Source: Poriferisodalis sp965221945
GTDB taxonomy: Bacteria; Actinomycetota; Acidimicrobiia; Acidimicrobiales; Poriferisodalaceae
Reading direction: 5' to 3'
NCBI RefSeq assembly: GCF_965221945.1
Contig: NZ_OZ244925.1
Location: 1,178,001-1,242,000 of the forward strand
Length of the DNA stretch: 64,000 nucleotides
Shown: positions 16,514 through 25,873 of the stretch, piece by piece
Layout: every line of letters begins with the position of its first letter
Position numbering within the stretch: the stretch's first letter is position 1
The notes under the pieces: model-generated
What the model saw: the letters and a program-made list of their open reading frames with translations, nothing else
Database searches by the model: none
What the model was told of the DNA's origin: nothing
Translations under genes and position numbers: made by a program

Positions 16514-18945
16514 GCGCAGCAAGCGATATCCCCACCGCAGGCGTGCGCACGACAGCCATCGGAACGCACTTTGGGTCCTTCCTCGTGGACTCGCGAGACG
16601 GCGAAGTGGTAGCCGTACGTGGCCATCCCACCGATCCCGAGCCGTCGCACCTCGGGGAGTCACTGCGCCATTTCGCCGAGAACCGAGTGATGCGACCCGC
16701 CGTACGGCAGTCGTGGCTGCGCGACGGACCCGGGGCGGCCACTGAGCTGCGGGGCGACGACCCGTTCGTGGAGGTCGAGTGGGACACAGCACTCGACCTG
16801 GTGGCCGCAGAGCTGACCCGGGTGCGCGACGACCACGGCAATGCCTCTGTCTTCGGCGGGTCCTACGGGTGGGGATCCGCGGGCCGCTTCGGTCTTGTCT
16901 CAAGCCAACAGCATCGCTTCATGCGCTTCTTCGGCGGTTGCACCGACCAGAAGGGCACGTACTCGTCGGCCGCTGCTGAGGCGATCTTCCCCTACATGGT
17001 CGGCACTGGCTACCACGCCGGGCTGGCACGGCAGACCTCGTGGTCGGTGATCTGCGAGCACACGGAGCTATTCGTGTGCTTCGGCGGCATGCGTGCCAGC
17101 AACAGCCACGTGACCTATGGCGGTCAGGGCCCACATCATCACAACGACTGGGTTGCCCGAGCAAGCAAGGCGGGCGTGCAGTTCCTCAACGTGGGACCGT
17201 TGCGCGACGATTTCGACAAGTCGGCCGATGCGCGTTGGCTCTCGATACGGCCCGGCACCGATGTGGCCCTTATGGCAGGGATCATTCACACGCTCGTGAC
17301 CGACGGCCTCGCCGACGAGGAGTTTCTGACGACCTATTGCGAGGGGTGGGATCGATTGCGGGCCCATGTCTTCGGCGAAGGCCTCGCGGCAGCCTGCGGC
17401 GACTGGCGGGGTCCCACGCCGTGGACGGATGCTGTCGACTACGACACGCCCAAGACCGCGCAGTGGGCGGCGGAAGTGACGGGAGTCGATGCTGGTGACA
17501 TCGTCGAGCTGGCACACGAGATGGCTCGCAAGCGCACCCTCGTGAATCTGAGCCTGTCCACCCAGCGAGCTCACCACGGCGAGCAGCCGTACTGGATGGC
17601 GCTTGCACTGGCATGCGTGCTCGGCCAAGTCGGTCTGCCCGGCGGCGGATACGCGTTCAGCTTCGGCACCCAGGGCAACACCGGAGCCGGGCAGGCACGC
17701 GCTCGCATCCCCGGGCTTCCGGTGCCCATGCGCCAGCCCGGGCCCCCGACGATCGCTGTGTCACGTATCACCGAGATGCTGGAGGGACCGCGCGAACCGT
17801 TCGATTTCGACGGGCGCACGGGGCGCTTCCCCGATGTCCGACTCGTCTACTGGTCGGGCGGCAACCCGTTCCACCACCACCAAGACCTCAATCGATTGAT
17901 GCAGGCGTGGCAGCGACCCGAGACGATCGTCGTCCAGGAGCCGTTCTGGTCGTCCGTGGCACGTCGTGCCGACATCGTGCTGCCGGCAACAACGCCGCTC
18001 GAGCGCAACGACATCGGCGGTGCCGAGACCATGTTGATCGCTATGGCAGCGGTAGCCGAGCCGGTGGGGGAGTCACAGGACGACTACTGGATCTTCGCCC
18101 GCTTGGCCGAGCGTCTGGGCTTCGGAGAGCAGTTCACCGAGGGTCGCACGGCCGATGAGTGGGTGGAAGTCATCTACGAGATTCATCGCGCGGCCGATCC
18201 CGAGGCACCGCCGTACGAAGAGTTCCGACGAGAGGGCTACGTCATGGCACCGGGCATGGCGTTGATGGGTGATCCCGAGCAGGTGTTTCTCGAAGCATTC
18301 CGCTCCGATCCCGACGGCAAGCCGCTACACACGCCAAGCGGCCGAATCCAGCTGTGGAACGACAAGATCGCTGAGTACGGCTACGACGACTGCCCGCCGC
18401 ACCCGGCGTGGATGGAGCCTTTCGAGCGCCTCGGCGGTGCCGGCAGTGACCGCTGGCCGCTCCACTTGGTTTCCAATCAGCCGGTGGCGCGACTGCACAG
18501 CCAGTTCGACCATGCGGCGCCCAGCCAGGCAACGAAAGTGGCAGGCCGCGAACCGGTGCGCATCCACCCCGAAACCGCAGCCGCCCGCGGCATCTCGGAC
18601 GGCGACGTGGTGCGGCTGTACAACGATCGAGGCGCCTGCCTGGCCGGTGCCGTGCTCGACGACTCGCTCCTCCCTGAAGCGGTTCAGCTCTCCACCGGCG
18701 CTTGGTACGACCCTGCGCCTGATGGCACTTGCCGTGCGGGCAATCCGAACACGCTCACTGCGGACGTCGGCACCAGCCGACTGGGCCAGGGACCCTCGGC
18801 GCACACGTGCCTCGTCGAGGTGGAGCGATACGAAGGCAAGCCGCCGCCGGTCGAGTCCTACGCACCGCCGGAAATCTTGCCACTTCGAGACAGCAGAGCA
18901 ACTGCGGGCAATCAGACCCCAAACCGATCACCGTGCTCAGTGTGA
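16510..18945 (+). CDS. molybdopterin oxidoreductase, BisC/DMSO-reductase type
   Basis: 811 residues. The order of domains follows the DMSO/TMAO/biotin-sulfoxide reductase family. There is no N-terminal [4Fe-4S] cysteine motif. GGSYGWGSAGRFG is near residue 120, with S123 at the position of the molybdenum-coordinating Ser. FFGGCTDQKGTYS, VYWSGGNPFHHHQDLN and a C-terminal dinucleotide-binding barrel (PLHLVSNQPVARLHSQ, GDVVRLYNDRG) follow. No twin-arginine signal is present, so the enzyme is predicted cytoplasmic like BisC rather than periplasmic like DorA. The last about 25 residues look unrelated to the family and run into an ABC-permease remnant, so the native C-terminus may have been replaced by a rearrangement. 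It reduces an S- or N-oxide; the exact substrate is unknown. Confidence 0.9.
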   Translation: MSAASDIPTAGVRTTAIGTHFGSFLVDSRDGEVVAVRGHPTDPEPSHLGESLRHFAENRVMRPAVRQSWLRDGPGAATELRGDDPFVEVEWDTALDLVAAELTRVRDDHGNASVFGGSYGWGSAGRFGLVSSQQHRFMRFFGGCTDQKGTYSSAAAEAIFPYMVGTGYHAGLARQTSWSVICEHTELFVCFGGMRASNSHVTYGGQGPHHHNDWVARASKAGVQFLNVGPLRDDFDKSADARWLSIRPGTDVALMAGIIHTLVTDGLADEEFLTTYCEGWDRLRAHVFGEGLAAACGDWRGPTPWTDAVDYDTPKTAQWAAEVTGVDAGDIVELAHEMARKRTLVNLSLSTQRAHHGEQPYWMALALACVLGQVGLPGGGYAFSFGTQGNTGAGQARARIPGLPVPMRQPGPPTIAVSRITEMLEGPREPFDFDGRTGRFPDVRLVYWSGGNPFHHHQDLNRLMQAWQRPETIVVQEPFWSSVARRADIVLPATTPLERNDIGGAETMLIAMAAVAEPVGESQDDYWIFARLAERLGFGEQFTEGRTADEWVEVIYEIHRAADPEAPPYEEFRREGYVMAPGMALMGDPEQVFLEAFRSDPDGKPLHTPSGRIQLWNDKIAEYGYDDCPPHPAWMEPFERLGGAGSDRWPLHLVSNQPVARLHSQFDHAAPSQATKVAGREPVRIHPETAAARGISDGDVVRLYNDRGACLAGAVLDDSLLPEAVQLSTGAWYDPAPDGTCRAGNPNTLTADVGTSRLGQGPSAHTCLVEVERYEGKPPPVESYAPPEILPLRDSRATAGNQTPNRSPCSV

Positions 18946-19004
18946 CGTTCATCGGCGACGGGATGCGCGACGCTCTTGACCCCAAGCTGCGCTCAAAGGG
19001 CTAG
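18927..19004 (+). pseudogene. 3' remnant of a DppC/OppC-type peptide ABC permease
   Basis: Frame 18927-19004 encodes SVTFIGDGMRDALDPKLR before TAG 19002-19004. The sequence 'xxxFIGDGLRDALDPRLR' is the standard C-terminus of DppC/OppC-family permeases. The first 19 bases overlap the end of the BisC-like ORF in another frame. No permease body precedes it, and no ATP-binding protein gene follows. It is a scar of a lost peptide transporter operon. Confidence 0.65.
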
Positions 19005-19033
19005 GCCCGAACATCAACCGTCAGGCCGCTGAT

Positions 19034-19723
19034 CTAGAAATCCAGATCCACGGCTTGGCAGAGGAATGCCATGAGCGGGCGCATCTCGTTGCACCACGCA
19101 GTGATGACCGAGGGGAAATCGGGCCTGAGCGCGACGCCGTGGTCGAAGTCGCGCACGGCAATGAAGCTCTTGCGTTTGAGGTCGGAGATCATCGGGTGAT
19201 CGACGGACCAGTCCCGGGGCGAGCGCTTGAGCCGCTCGCCTTCCATCCGCCAGCCATCGGACTGGCAGGCGTCTCGGGCAGCGATCCACGTCTCAGGACG
19301 CTCGTCGATAGCGACCCGGTAGGCAGCCAACGCATCCCGGTCCGGCATCCAGCTGCCGGCGCCGAAGAAGCAGCTCTCGGTGGACAGGTGCACGTAGAAG
19401 CCGGGAGCGTGAACGTCGTTGGCGCGCAGATGCCGGAACTGGATGCCCACGTTGGTCTTGTAGGGCGTCTTGTCGGCCGAGAAGCGTGTGTCACGGAACA
19501 CGCGCATGAGCGAGCCGCCCAGCTTGGTGTCGCGAGCGGTCATGTGCTGGGAGATCTCGGCGAGCAGCGGCCGAACTGCACGGATGAGGTCGAAGGCGGG
19601 TTCACGGACCTCCTCCTCGTATCGCTCGCGGTTCTCGTTGAACCACTCCCGGTTGTTGTTGGCCTCGAGTTCTTCGAGGAACTCGTACAGCTCTGGCCCG
19701 AAGATGCCCCCGTCGTCGCTCAT
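19034..19723 (-). CDS. DUF2461 family protein
   Basis: 229 residues from ATG 19723, matching the family start just before FGPELYEFLEELEANNNREWF. Conserved DUF2461 blocks follow: NRERYEEEVREP, RVFRDTRFSADKTPYKTNVG, HAPGFYVHLS, FFGAGSWMPD and LKRSPRDWSVDHP. The family (TIGR02453) is widespread, single-domain and without a proven function. An N-terminally longer frame exists but is Ala/Ser-rich and not family-like. It converges on the BisC region and its start faces the DUF6457 gene. Confidence 0.88.
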   Translation of the reverse strand: MSDDGGIFGPELYEFLEELEANNNREWFNENRERYEEEVREPAFDLIRAVRPLLAEISQHMTARDTKLGGSLMRVFRDTRFSADKTPYKTNVGIQFRHLRANDVHAPGFYVHLSTESCFFGAGSWMPDRDALAAYRVAIDERPETWIAARDACQSDGWRMEGERLKRSPRDWSVDHPMISDLKRKSFIAVRDFDHGVALRPDFPSVITAWCNEMRPLMAFLCQAVDLDF

Positions 19724-19901
19724 CGCTGTCCCCTCTGCGGTCGGTGCCGCCCGGTCGAGGTGCACCGTAGCGAGCCCATGCCACAGACCCGATGCGGCCG
19801 GCTTGGTGTGGCTGGCATGGTGTGATCGCCCGGTGTGGTCGGCCTGGTGTGCTTGGCGTGGTCGCAGGAGCGTCTCGACTTGCCATACGTACGCTGGGGT
19901 C

Positions 19902-20156
19902 ATGAGCGACGAGACGGGTTCTGAAGAGCCGGGTACGACAGCACAGCAGTGGCTGGCGGGCTTTGCCGAGGCGATCGGAGCACCTGCGCCCGGCCTCGAA
20001 GTCACCGAAGCACTCCTGAACCTCGCTGGTGTCGCAGCGCACGATTCGGAGCGGATCGCTGCACCGATTGCCTGCTGGATGGCAGGCGTAGCCGGTGTCG
20101 AGCCAGCCGAGGCGCTCGAACGTGCCCGGCTGTATGCCGCTGGCCGACCTCGCTGA
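19902..20156 (+). CDS. DUF6457 small protein
   Basis: 84 residues from ATG 19902. The pattern is QQWLAGFAEAIG, then LLNLAGVAAHDSERIAAPIACWMAG, then ALERARLYA, that of DUF6457. In many actinobacteria this domain is fused to, or encoded next to, the molybdenum-cofactor guanylyltransferase MobA. The nearby BisC-like and MOSC proteins make a Moco-linked role plausible, but no MobA gene is in the window. Confidence 0.75.
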   Translation: MSDETGSEEPGTTAQQWLAGFAEAIGAPAPGLEVTEALLNLAGVAAHDSERIAAPIACWMAGVAGVEPAEALERARLYAAGRPR

Positions 20157-20228
20157 GCTGGGGCGCTGAGCTGACCCCGTGGATCGGGCGAACTCACTGG
20201 GCGGGGAGCCCGTCGTAGGCTGCGTCCG

Positions 20229-21518
20229 ATGAGCGATCACCAGTTCGGGTTCCGCACACGCGCCCTGCACGCGGGCGGCCGTCCCGATCCAGCCACAGGA
20301 GCTCGCGCAGTTCCCGTCTACCAGTCCACGAGCTTCGTGTTCGAGGACACCGAGGACGCTGCGGATCTGTTTGCCTTGCAGAAGTACGGCACGATCTACA
20401 CCCGCATCTCGAACCCCACCGTCAATGCGTTCGAGGAACGGATCGCAAGTCTCGAAGGCGCGATCGGCGCCGTTGCCGCCGCATCGGGAATGTCGGCGGA
20501 GTTCCTCACTGCAGCTGCGCTGTGCGAAGCCGGCGACAACCTGGTCACCTCGTCGGCGCTCTACGGTGGCACCCACACGATGTTCGACGTGACGCTGGGA
20601 CGCTTCGGAATCGAGGCTCGATTCGTCGATGGCGACAACGTCGATGCGTACGCCGCCGCCATCGATGACCGCACCAAATTCTGTTACACGGAGATCGTCG
20701 GCAACCCGTCGGGATCCATTCCTGATCTGGCTGCGATCGCCGAGGTTGCCCACGCCCACGGCCTTCCCCTGGTGGTCGACTCCACGTTTGCCACGCCGTA
20801 CCTGTGCAGGCCCATGGAGCACGGCGCCGACATCGTGCTGCATTCGGCGACGAAGTTCATCGGCGGGCACGGCAACTCGATCGGCGGAGTCGTCACCGAA
20901 TCGGGTCGCTTCGATTGGGGCAGCGGTCGGTTCCCCAACATGACCGAACCGGTGGCGAGCTACAACGATCTGCGCTTCTGGGAGAACTTCGGCGAGTACG
21001 CCTTCTGCACGAAGCTGCGGGTCGAGCAGCTGCGTGACATCGGCGCTGCCATGTCACCGCTTAATGCATTCCTGTTGCTGCAGGGTCTCGAGACGCTGCC
21101 CCAGCGCATGGACGAGCATGTCGCCAACGCGCAGGCCGTTGCGGAGCACCTCGAAGCTCACCCCGCAGTGAACTGGATCAGTTACTCGGGCCTGGCGTCC
21201 TCCCCCTACCGGGAACTTGCACGCAAGTACATGCCCCAGGGACCTGGCGCCATCTTCACCTTCGGCGTGAAGGGCGGGCGCCAAGCAGGCGCCGACTTCA
21301 TCGAGGCACTGCAGATGGTCAGCCACCTGGCGAACGTCGGCGATGCACGCACGCTGGTCATCCATCCAGCCTCCACTACACATCAGCAACTGTCCGAAGA
21401 AGCACTGGCAGCCGGAGGCGTCGGCGCCGACATGATCCGGCTATCGATCGGCCTTGAAGACCTCGACGACATCCTCTGGGATCTGGATCAAGCCCTCGCG
21501 AAGGCGGTGCCCGCATGA
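20229..21518 (+). CDS. metY: O-acetylhomoserine sulfhydrylase / aminocarboxypropyltransferase
   Basis: 429 residues, a fold-type I PLP enzyme of the Cys/Met metabolism family. It begins FGFRTRALHAGGRPDPATGARAVP and contains YTRISNPTVNAFEERIASLEG. The Schiff-base lysine is K209 in HSATKFIGGHG, and the C-terminal block is HPASTTHQQLSEE. The length and the FEDTEDAADLF insert fit MetY rather than the shorter MetB/MetC. It makes homocysteine (or methionine from methanethiol) from O-acetylhomoserine. The stop overlaps the next ATG by 4 bases. Confidence 0.92.
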   Translation: MSDHQFGFRTRALHAGGRPDPATGARAVPVYQSTSFVFEDTEDAADLFALQKYGTIYTRISNPTVNAFEERIASLEGAIGAVAAASGMSAEFLTAAALCEAGDNLVTSSALYGGTHTMFDVTLGRFGIEARFVDGDNVDAYAAAIDDRTKFCYTEIVGNPSGSIPDLAAIAEVAHAHGLPLVVDSTFATPYLCRPMEHGADIVLHSATKFIGGHGNSIGGVVTESGRFDWGSGRFPNMTEPVASYNDLRFWENFGEYAFCTKLRVEQLRDIGAAMSPLNAFLLLQGLETLPQRMDEHVANAQAVAEHLEAHPAVNWISYSGLASSPYRELARKYMPQGPGAIFTFGVKGGRQAGADFIEALQMVSHLANVGDARTLVIHPASTTHQQLSEEALAAGGVGADMIRLSIGLEDLDDILWDLDQALAKAVPA

Positions 21519-22024
21519 CGATTGTCCATGAGCCGGTCGACGGCTGGACCGAGCCCAGCGCTGCCGAGCGGCTGGCGCTCATCCAACGCACGGGCACCGT
21601 GGCGATGGTTGGCGTTTCGGCGAACCCGGCACGGCCGTCGAACTTCGTCGCGACCTACCTGCTCAGCTCCAGCACCGACTTTGACGTGTATTTCGTCAAC
21701 CCGGTGGCCGATGAGATCTTTGGCAAGCCGTGCTACCCGAGCCTCGCCGACCTGCCGGTCATGCCCGATCTGGTGGATGTCTTCCGCCGACCGGCCGACC
21801 TGCCTGGCGTGGCGGCTGAGGTTGTCGACATCGGCGCGAAGGCGTTCTGGGTGCAGCTCGGCCTGTGGAGCTCCGAGGCTGCCAAGCTGGCCCACGACGC
21901 CGGCCTCGAAGTCGTGATGGACCGCTGTCTCAAGATCGAGCACGCCCGGTTTCACGGTGGCCTGCATCGCGCCGGCTTTGACACCGGCGTCGTGGACTCG
22001 CGCCGCGCTGTTCGCAGGGCCTAA
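21515..22024 (+). CDS. CoA-binding domain protein (YccU-like)
   Basis: 169 residues, a Rossmann-type CoA-binding fold as in the N-terminus of succinyl-CoA synthetase alpha: TVAMVGVSANPARPSNFVAT near residues 27-47, VYFVNPVADEIFGKPCYPSL, VDVFRRPADLPG, FWVQLGLWSSEA, MDRCLKIEHAR. Stand-alone proteins of this type bind CoA but have no settled role. The ATGA overlap with metY indicates one operon. Confidence 0.88.
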   Translation: MTIVHEPVDGWTEPSAAERLALIQRTGTVAMVGVSANPARPSNFVATYLLSSSTDFDVYFVNPVADEIFGKPCYPSLADLPVMPDLVDVFRRPADLPGVAAEVVDIGAKAFWVQLGLWSSEAAKLAHDAGLEVVMDRCLKIEHARFHGGLHRAGFDTGVVDSRRAVRRA

Positions 22025-22029
22025 AGGCG

Positions 22030-24255
22030 ATGCGGGACGCCATGGGAGGCGTCGCTCGCAGGCCCCGCAGCTCACCTCGACACCGCTGGGCCCAACGCAG
22101 GTCGGCGCGGCGCTGGACCGCCGCGGCTGTCGCGGCGCTGCTGCTTGCAAGTGCCTGTGCCTCCCAGGAGGCCGGTGAACCAACGACCGCGACGACCGAG
22201 GTCGCCGAGAGCAGCACGAGCACTTCTCAGCCGGCAACAGGCACCCCGGGTGAAGAGGCGGATTCGGCAACTGCAGCGACGACAACCACCGAGGCCGGGC
22301 CAGTGCCGCTGACGTTCGAGGGAAACGTTGCCGCGCCGGAATTCCCAGCCGGTTACGACTGGTTCAACGTCAGCAGGCCGCTGTCGATGAGCGGCGATTT
22401 GCGTGGCAAGATCGTCATCCTTGATTTCTGGACTCAGGGCTGCATCAACTGCATCCACATCATTCCCGACCTCCATCGACTTGAGCGCGAGCACCCCGAC
22501 GAGATCGTCGTTGTCGCCGTGCACTGGGCGAAGTTCGACTCCGAGCGCACGTCCGAGGCTGTGCGCGAGGCATCGATCCGGTACGGCCGCCAGCACCCCA
22601 TCGTGAACGACAACTTGGAGCTGCTGCGGACTGCCTACGGCGTGAACGCCTGGCCGACCGTGGCAGTCGTCGACCCTACGGGCAAGGTGGTCGGCATGGT
22701 CGCCGGCGAAGGGGTCTACGACCGTCTGAAACCGGTCATCGCCACGATGGCCGCCGAGTATGGCCACAACGGGCTGATCGACCCCACTCCGCTCGGCGAA
22801 CTGCTCAACATCACTCCCGCGTTGCCGACAGTGCTCAGCTTCCCTGGCAAGGTGCTTGCCGATGAAGCGGGTGACCGGCTCTTCATTGCCGACACGGGAC
22901 GCCACAGGATCCTCGTAGCGAAGCTTGACGGCGAGCTCATCGATGTGATCGGCACAGGGGGAGAAGGCCGAGCCGACGGCGGGTTCGCCGCGGCCACGTT
23001 CCGAAGGCCGCAGGGCATGGCACTGGATGCCGACGGCAGAACGCTCTACATCGCGGATCGCGAGAACCATCTCATCCGGGCTGCCGACTTGCGTACTCGC
23101 CAGGTGACCACGGTGGCCGGGACCGGTGAACCCGTCACCGCCTTTGGGCCCGGCCCCGCAACCGCAACGGCCATAGCGTCGCCATGGGACCTGCATCTGC
23201 GAGGCGATCTTCTGTACATCGCTGGTGCTGGACGCCACCAGATCTGGTTGCTCAACTTGACGCGGGGCGCACTCGACTTCTTCGCCGGCACCGGGGCTGA
23301 AGGTCTCGACGACGGCTACCGGCTGACGGCCACCCTCTCGCAGCCATCAGGACTCACTTCAGATGAGGCCTCGCTCTACTTCACCGATCCCGAAGCAAGC
23401 GCGGTGAGGGAGGTCTCATTCGGCCCCGACGGCCAGTTGGACACGCTTGTTGGCCGGCATCTCTTTGTGTGGGGGGATGAGATCGGGAGCTTCGAAGAGA
23501 CGCTCCTGCAGCACGCCATCGGCATCGAGTACGTCGGCGACGCTCCCGGGCAGGGCCTGCTCTATGTCGCAGACACGTACAACCATCGCATCAAAGTGCT
23601 GGACCTCGACACGATGAATTCGTCAGTCGTCGCGGGCGACGGGACGGCAGGGCTGCGGGACGGCAGCGGGACCCAAACCCAACTGGCCGAGCCGAGCGGT
23701 CTCAGCGCTACCTCGGACACGCTGTACGTGGCCGATACCAACAACCACCGCATACGAATGCTCGATCTTGCGACGGGAGAGTTGACCACCTTGGCGCTGT
23801 CGAACCTGGAGATCGCCACGGTGACGGCCACCGGCGTGATCGACGACGAGGTAGTGCTGTTGCCACAGCGAGTCGCGCCAGGGCCCATCGAGATCGTGCT
23901 CGAACTCACGGTGCCCGAGGGCTACAAGTTCAATGTCGAGGGACTGTTCGAGTTCGAATGGTCACCAGACGACACTGCGTTGGTCCATCCGCAAGGGAGC
24001 GCTCGCTACGAGGCCCGGGGTCCGGAGATGCCTGTGCGGCTCGCCGCCACAGTAGAAGCAGACTCGGGCACAGCCGTGCTCAGCGCCACCGCTGTCGTGT
24101 TCTACTGCCCGGCTGAGGACGAGACGTTCTGCCTTATCCGCGATGTGAACTTCACCGCACCCATCGAGGTGGATCCCGACGGCGCCAGCAGTGTCGAGTT
24201 ACCGCATCAGCTGCTGTCGGCCGAGGAGCTGGATCAACGCCTGTCGTCGCAATGA
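22030..24255 (+). CDS. exported thioredoxin-like lipoprotein with NHL beta-propeller
   Basis: 741 residues. After a basic N-terminus comes a hydrophobic helix and a lipobox-like LLLASAC (Cys near residue 44), then a Thr/Ser/Glu-rich linker. Residues about 95-250 are a thioredoxin/TlpA-type domain with WTQGCINCIHIIPDL, a CxxC redox pair (CINC), and NAWPTVAVVDP containing the cis-Pro. Residues about 265-600 contain repeated NHL blades (RLFIADTGRHRILVAKLDG, TLYIADRENHLIRAADL, LLYVADTYNHRIKVLDLD, TLYVADTNNHRIRMLDL). The C-terminal about 120 residues are beta-rich. The plan matches NHLRC2-like proteins. A role as a cell-surface thiol oxidoreductase is inferred. Its stop overlaps the GH3 start by 4 bases. 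Confidence 0.88.
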   Translation: MRDAMGGVARRPRSSPRHRWAQRRSARRWTAAAVAALLLASACASQEAGEPTTATTEVAESSTSTSQPATGTPGEEADSATAATTTTEAGPVPLTFEGNVAAPEFPAGYDWFNVSRPLSMSGDLRGKIVILDFWTQGCINCIHIIPDLHRLEREHPDEIVVVAVHWAKFDSERTSEAVREASIRYGRQHPIVNDNLELLRTAYGVNAWPTVAVVDPTGKVVGMVAGEGVYDRLKPVIATMAAEYGHNGLIDPTPLGELLNITPALPTVLSFPGKVLADEAGDRLFIADTGRHRILVAKLDGELIDVIGTGGEGRADGGFAAATFRRPQGMALDADGRTLYIADRENHLIRAADLRTRQVTTVAGTGEPVTAFGPGPATATAIASPWDLHLRGDLLYIAGAGRHQIWLLNLTRGALDFFAGTGAEGLDDGYRLTATLSQPSGLTSDEASLYFTDPEASAVREVSFGPDGQLDTLVGRHLFVWGDEIGSFEETLLQHAIGIEYVGDAPGQGLLYVADTYNHRIKVLDLDTMNSSVVAGDGTAGLRDGSGTQTQLAEPSGLSATSDTLYVADTNNHRIRMLDLATGELTTLALSNLEIATVTATGVIDDEVVLLPQRVAPGPIEIVLELTVPEGYKFNVEGLFEFEWSPDDTALVHPQGSARYEARGPEMPVRLAATVEADSGTAVLSATAVVFYCPAEDETFCLIRDVNFTAPIEVDPDGASSVELPHQLLSAEELDQRLSSQ

Positions 24256-25841
24256 CGCGTTACGGCATCAGCGCGCCGGGCCAACCGCTGCCCGCATCTC
24301 GGCGGCAGCCGCCATCACGTTCGGTGCGGGCAGCGCTCGGCCTCGCAGTGCTGGTCAGCGTGGTCAGTTGGCTGGCTGCACCGCCGGGTGCCGCAGCGCA
24401 GTCCAGCAGCGATTCCGAATTGCCGCCGCTGGTCACGGTGGCGCCCGAACAGGAGATCCCTGGGTCCGACGGGGCGCCAGCGGCGTCCCGGATCGTGTCA
24501 GTGCTGCGGGGACCGGGCGGCGTGGGCTACTGGGTGATCGGCGCCGACGGCTCGATCGAGCCCATCGGCACCACGATCCTGCCGATTGTCGGAGATCAGC
24601 CCCCGATCCATACCCATGTCGTTGGTGCGCGCCTCGGTGCGCCCGGGGCCCTTGGCGTGTGGTTGCAGCTCGCAGACAACAGCGAGGTAGCGATCGGCGA
24701 TCCGGGACCGACCGTGCTCACCGGTGAGGAACGACCGTTGGGTTGGCTCTCGGGCGTCGGGGTTCGTCAGCTGCTCTCGGGGGCGTGGTGGACCGATGTC
24801 GATCAATGGTGCACAGCTGAGCTGTCGCTGCCGGTCCGGATCGGACAGACGATCATGACGGCGCTGGGTGAGCGCTCGCTCGGTTTCGCCGTAGAAGAAG
24901 CACGTGACCGTCGCATCGGCGGCATCCTGCTCCAGGGCCCGGTCACCGAGCATGTCTGGCGCCGTATTGCCGAGCTGCAGGAATTCGCTGACCGTATCCC
25001 GCTGATCTTCGCCGTCGACGAGGAGGGTGGTCGAGTGCAACGACTCGCCGGCGTAGTGGGTCGGTTGCCCTCAGCGGCTGCGCAGACCGGCAAGTCCCCG
25101 GCTGAGGTAACCGACCAGGCAGCCAGTCACGCCCGCAAGATGGCAGCGCTGGGCTTCACCATGAATTTTGCACCGGTCATCGATGTCGGCGCCGGCGAAG
25201 GCATCGGGGACCGGTCATTCGGCAACGATCCCGCCACGGTCACCGACTATGGCATGGCCACCGTCGAAGGCCTCAGTGCCGGGGGAGTGGTTCCCGTCGT
25301 GAAGCACTTCCCAGGTCACGGCGGGGCGACTGCGGACACTCACGAGGAACTCGCATCCACCGCGCCGCTCTCTGAGCTGCGCCAGCGCGACCTGATTCCC
25401 TTCGCAGCCGTCGTCGGGGCAACAGATGCGGCTGTCATGGTGGGACATCTCAACGTCCCCGGACTGACCGGCGGGATGCCGGCGTCTCTGTCGCCAGCGG
25501 CGATCAGCGGCCTGCTGCGCGACGAGCTGGGTCATAGCGGGCTGGTCGTGACCGACTCGCTGGTCATGGGCGCAATCCGCAGCCAGTGGTCGGTGAGCGA
25601 AGCTGCACTGCTGGCGATCACCGCCGGCGCAGATCTGGCGCTTGTCGGCGGTCTTGAGGATGCTGCCGCCGCATTTTCCGAGATCGAGGCGGCGGTCGAC
25701 GAAGGCCGACTCAGCCTCGAACGTCTCGATGATGCAGCTACCAACGTGCTGCGTGCAAAGGGCGTTTTTGCATGCACGTTGGTCGGTCGCGACGGTCTTG
25801 GCAGGCCGGTGCTGTACGACCCGACTCTCGTCGGTCGTTAA
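24252..25841 (+). CDS. secreted glycoside hydrolase family 3 (beta-N-acetylhexosaminidase-like)
   Basis: 529 residues. The signal peptide (about 1-52) ends near PPGAAAQSS. A segment of about 140 residues with unknown fold follows. The GH3 domain begins near 185 (RIGQTIMTALGE) and includes IPLIFAVDEEGGRVQRLAG, FTMNFAPVIDVGAGEGIGDRSFG, KHFPGHGGATADTHEELAST (with the NagZ-type His) and GLVVTDSLVMGAI (candidate nucleophile Asp). NagZ-like enzymes remove GlcNAc from muropeptides. An exported version would act on the cell wall or on exogenous amino sugars. It overlaps the preceding lipoprotein gene (ATGA). Confidence 0.88.
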   Translation: MTRYGISAPGQPLPASRRQPPSRSVRAALGLAVLVSVVSWLAAPPGAAAQSSSDSELPPLVTVAPEQEIPGSDGAPAASRIVSVLRGPGGVGYWVIGADGSIEPIGTTILPIVGDQPPIHTHVVGARLGAPGALGVWLQLADNSEVAIGDPGPTVLTGEERPLGWLSGVGVRQLLSGAWWTDVDQWCTAELSLPVRIGQTIMTALGERSLGFAVEEARDRRIGGILLQGPVTEHVWRRIAELQEFADRIPLIFAVDEEGGRVQRLAGVVGRLPSAAAQTGKSPAEVTDQAASHARKMAALGFTMNFAPVIDVGAGEGIGDRSFGNDPATVTDYGMATVEGLSAGGVVPVVKHFPGHGGATADTHEELASTAPLSELRQRDLIPFAAVVGATDAAVMVGHLNVPGLTGGMPASLSPAAISGLLRDELGHSGLVVTDSLVMGAIRSQWSVSEAALLAITAGADLALVGGLEDAAAAFSEIEAAVDEGRLSLERLDDAATNVLRAKGVFACTLVGRDGLGRPVLYDPTLVGR

Positions 25842-25873
25842 GGAGCTGAGATCAGCGAACAACGTTTCGAGAG

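Noticed and set aside
20157..20228. SAM or cobalamin riboswitch before metY
   Set aside because: Only 72 bases are available and no conserved core could be matched.
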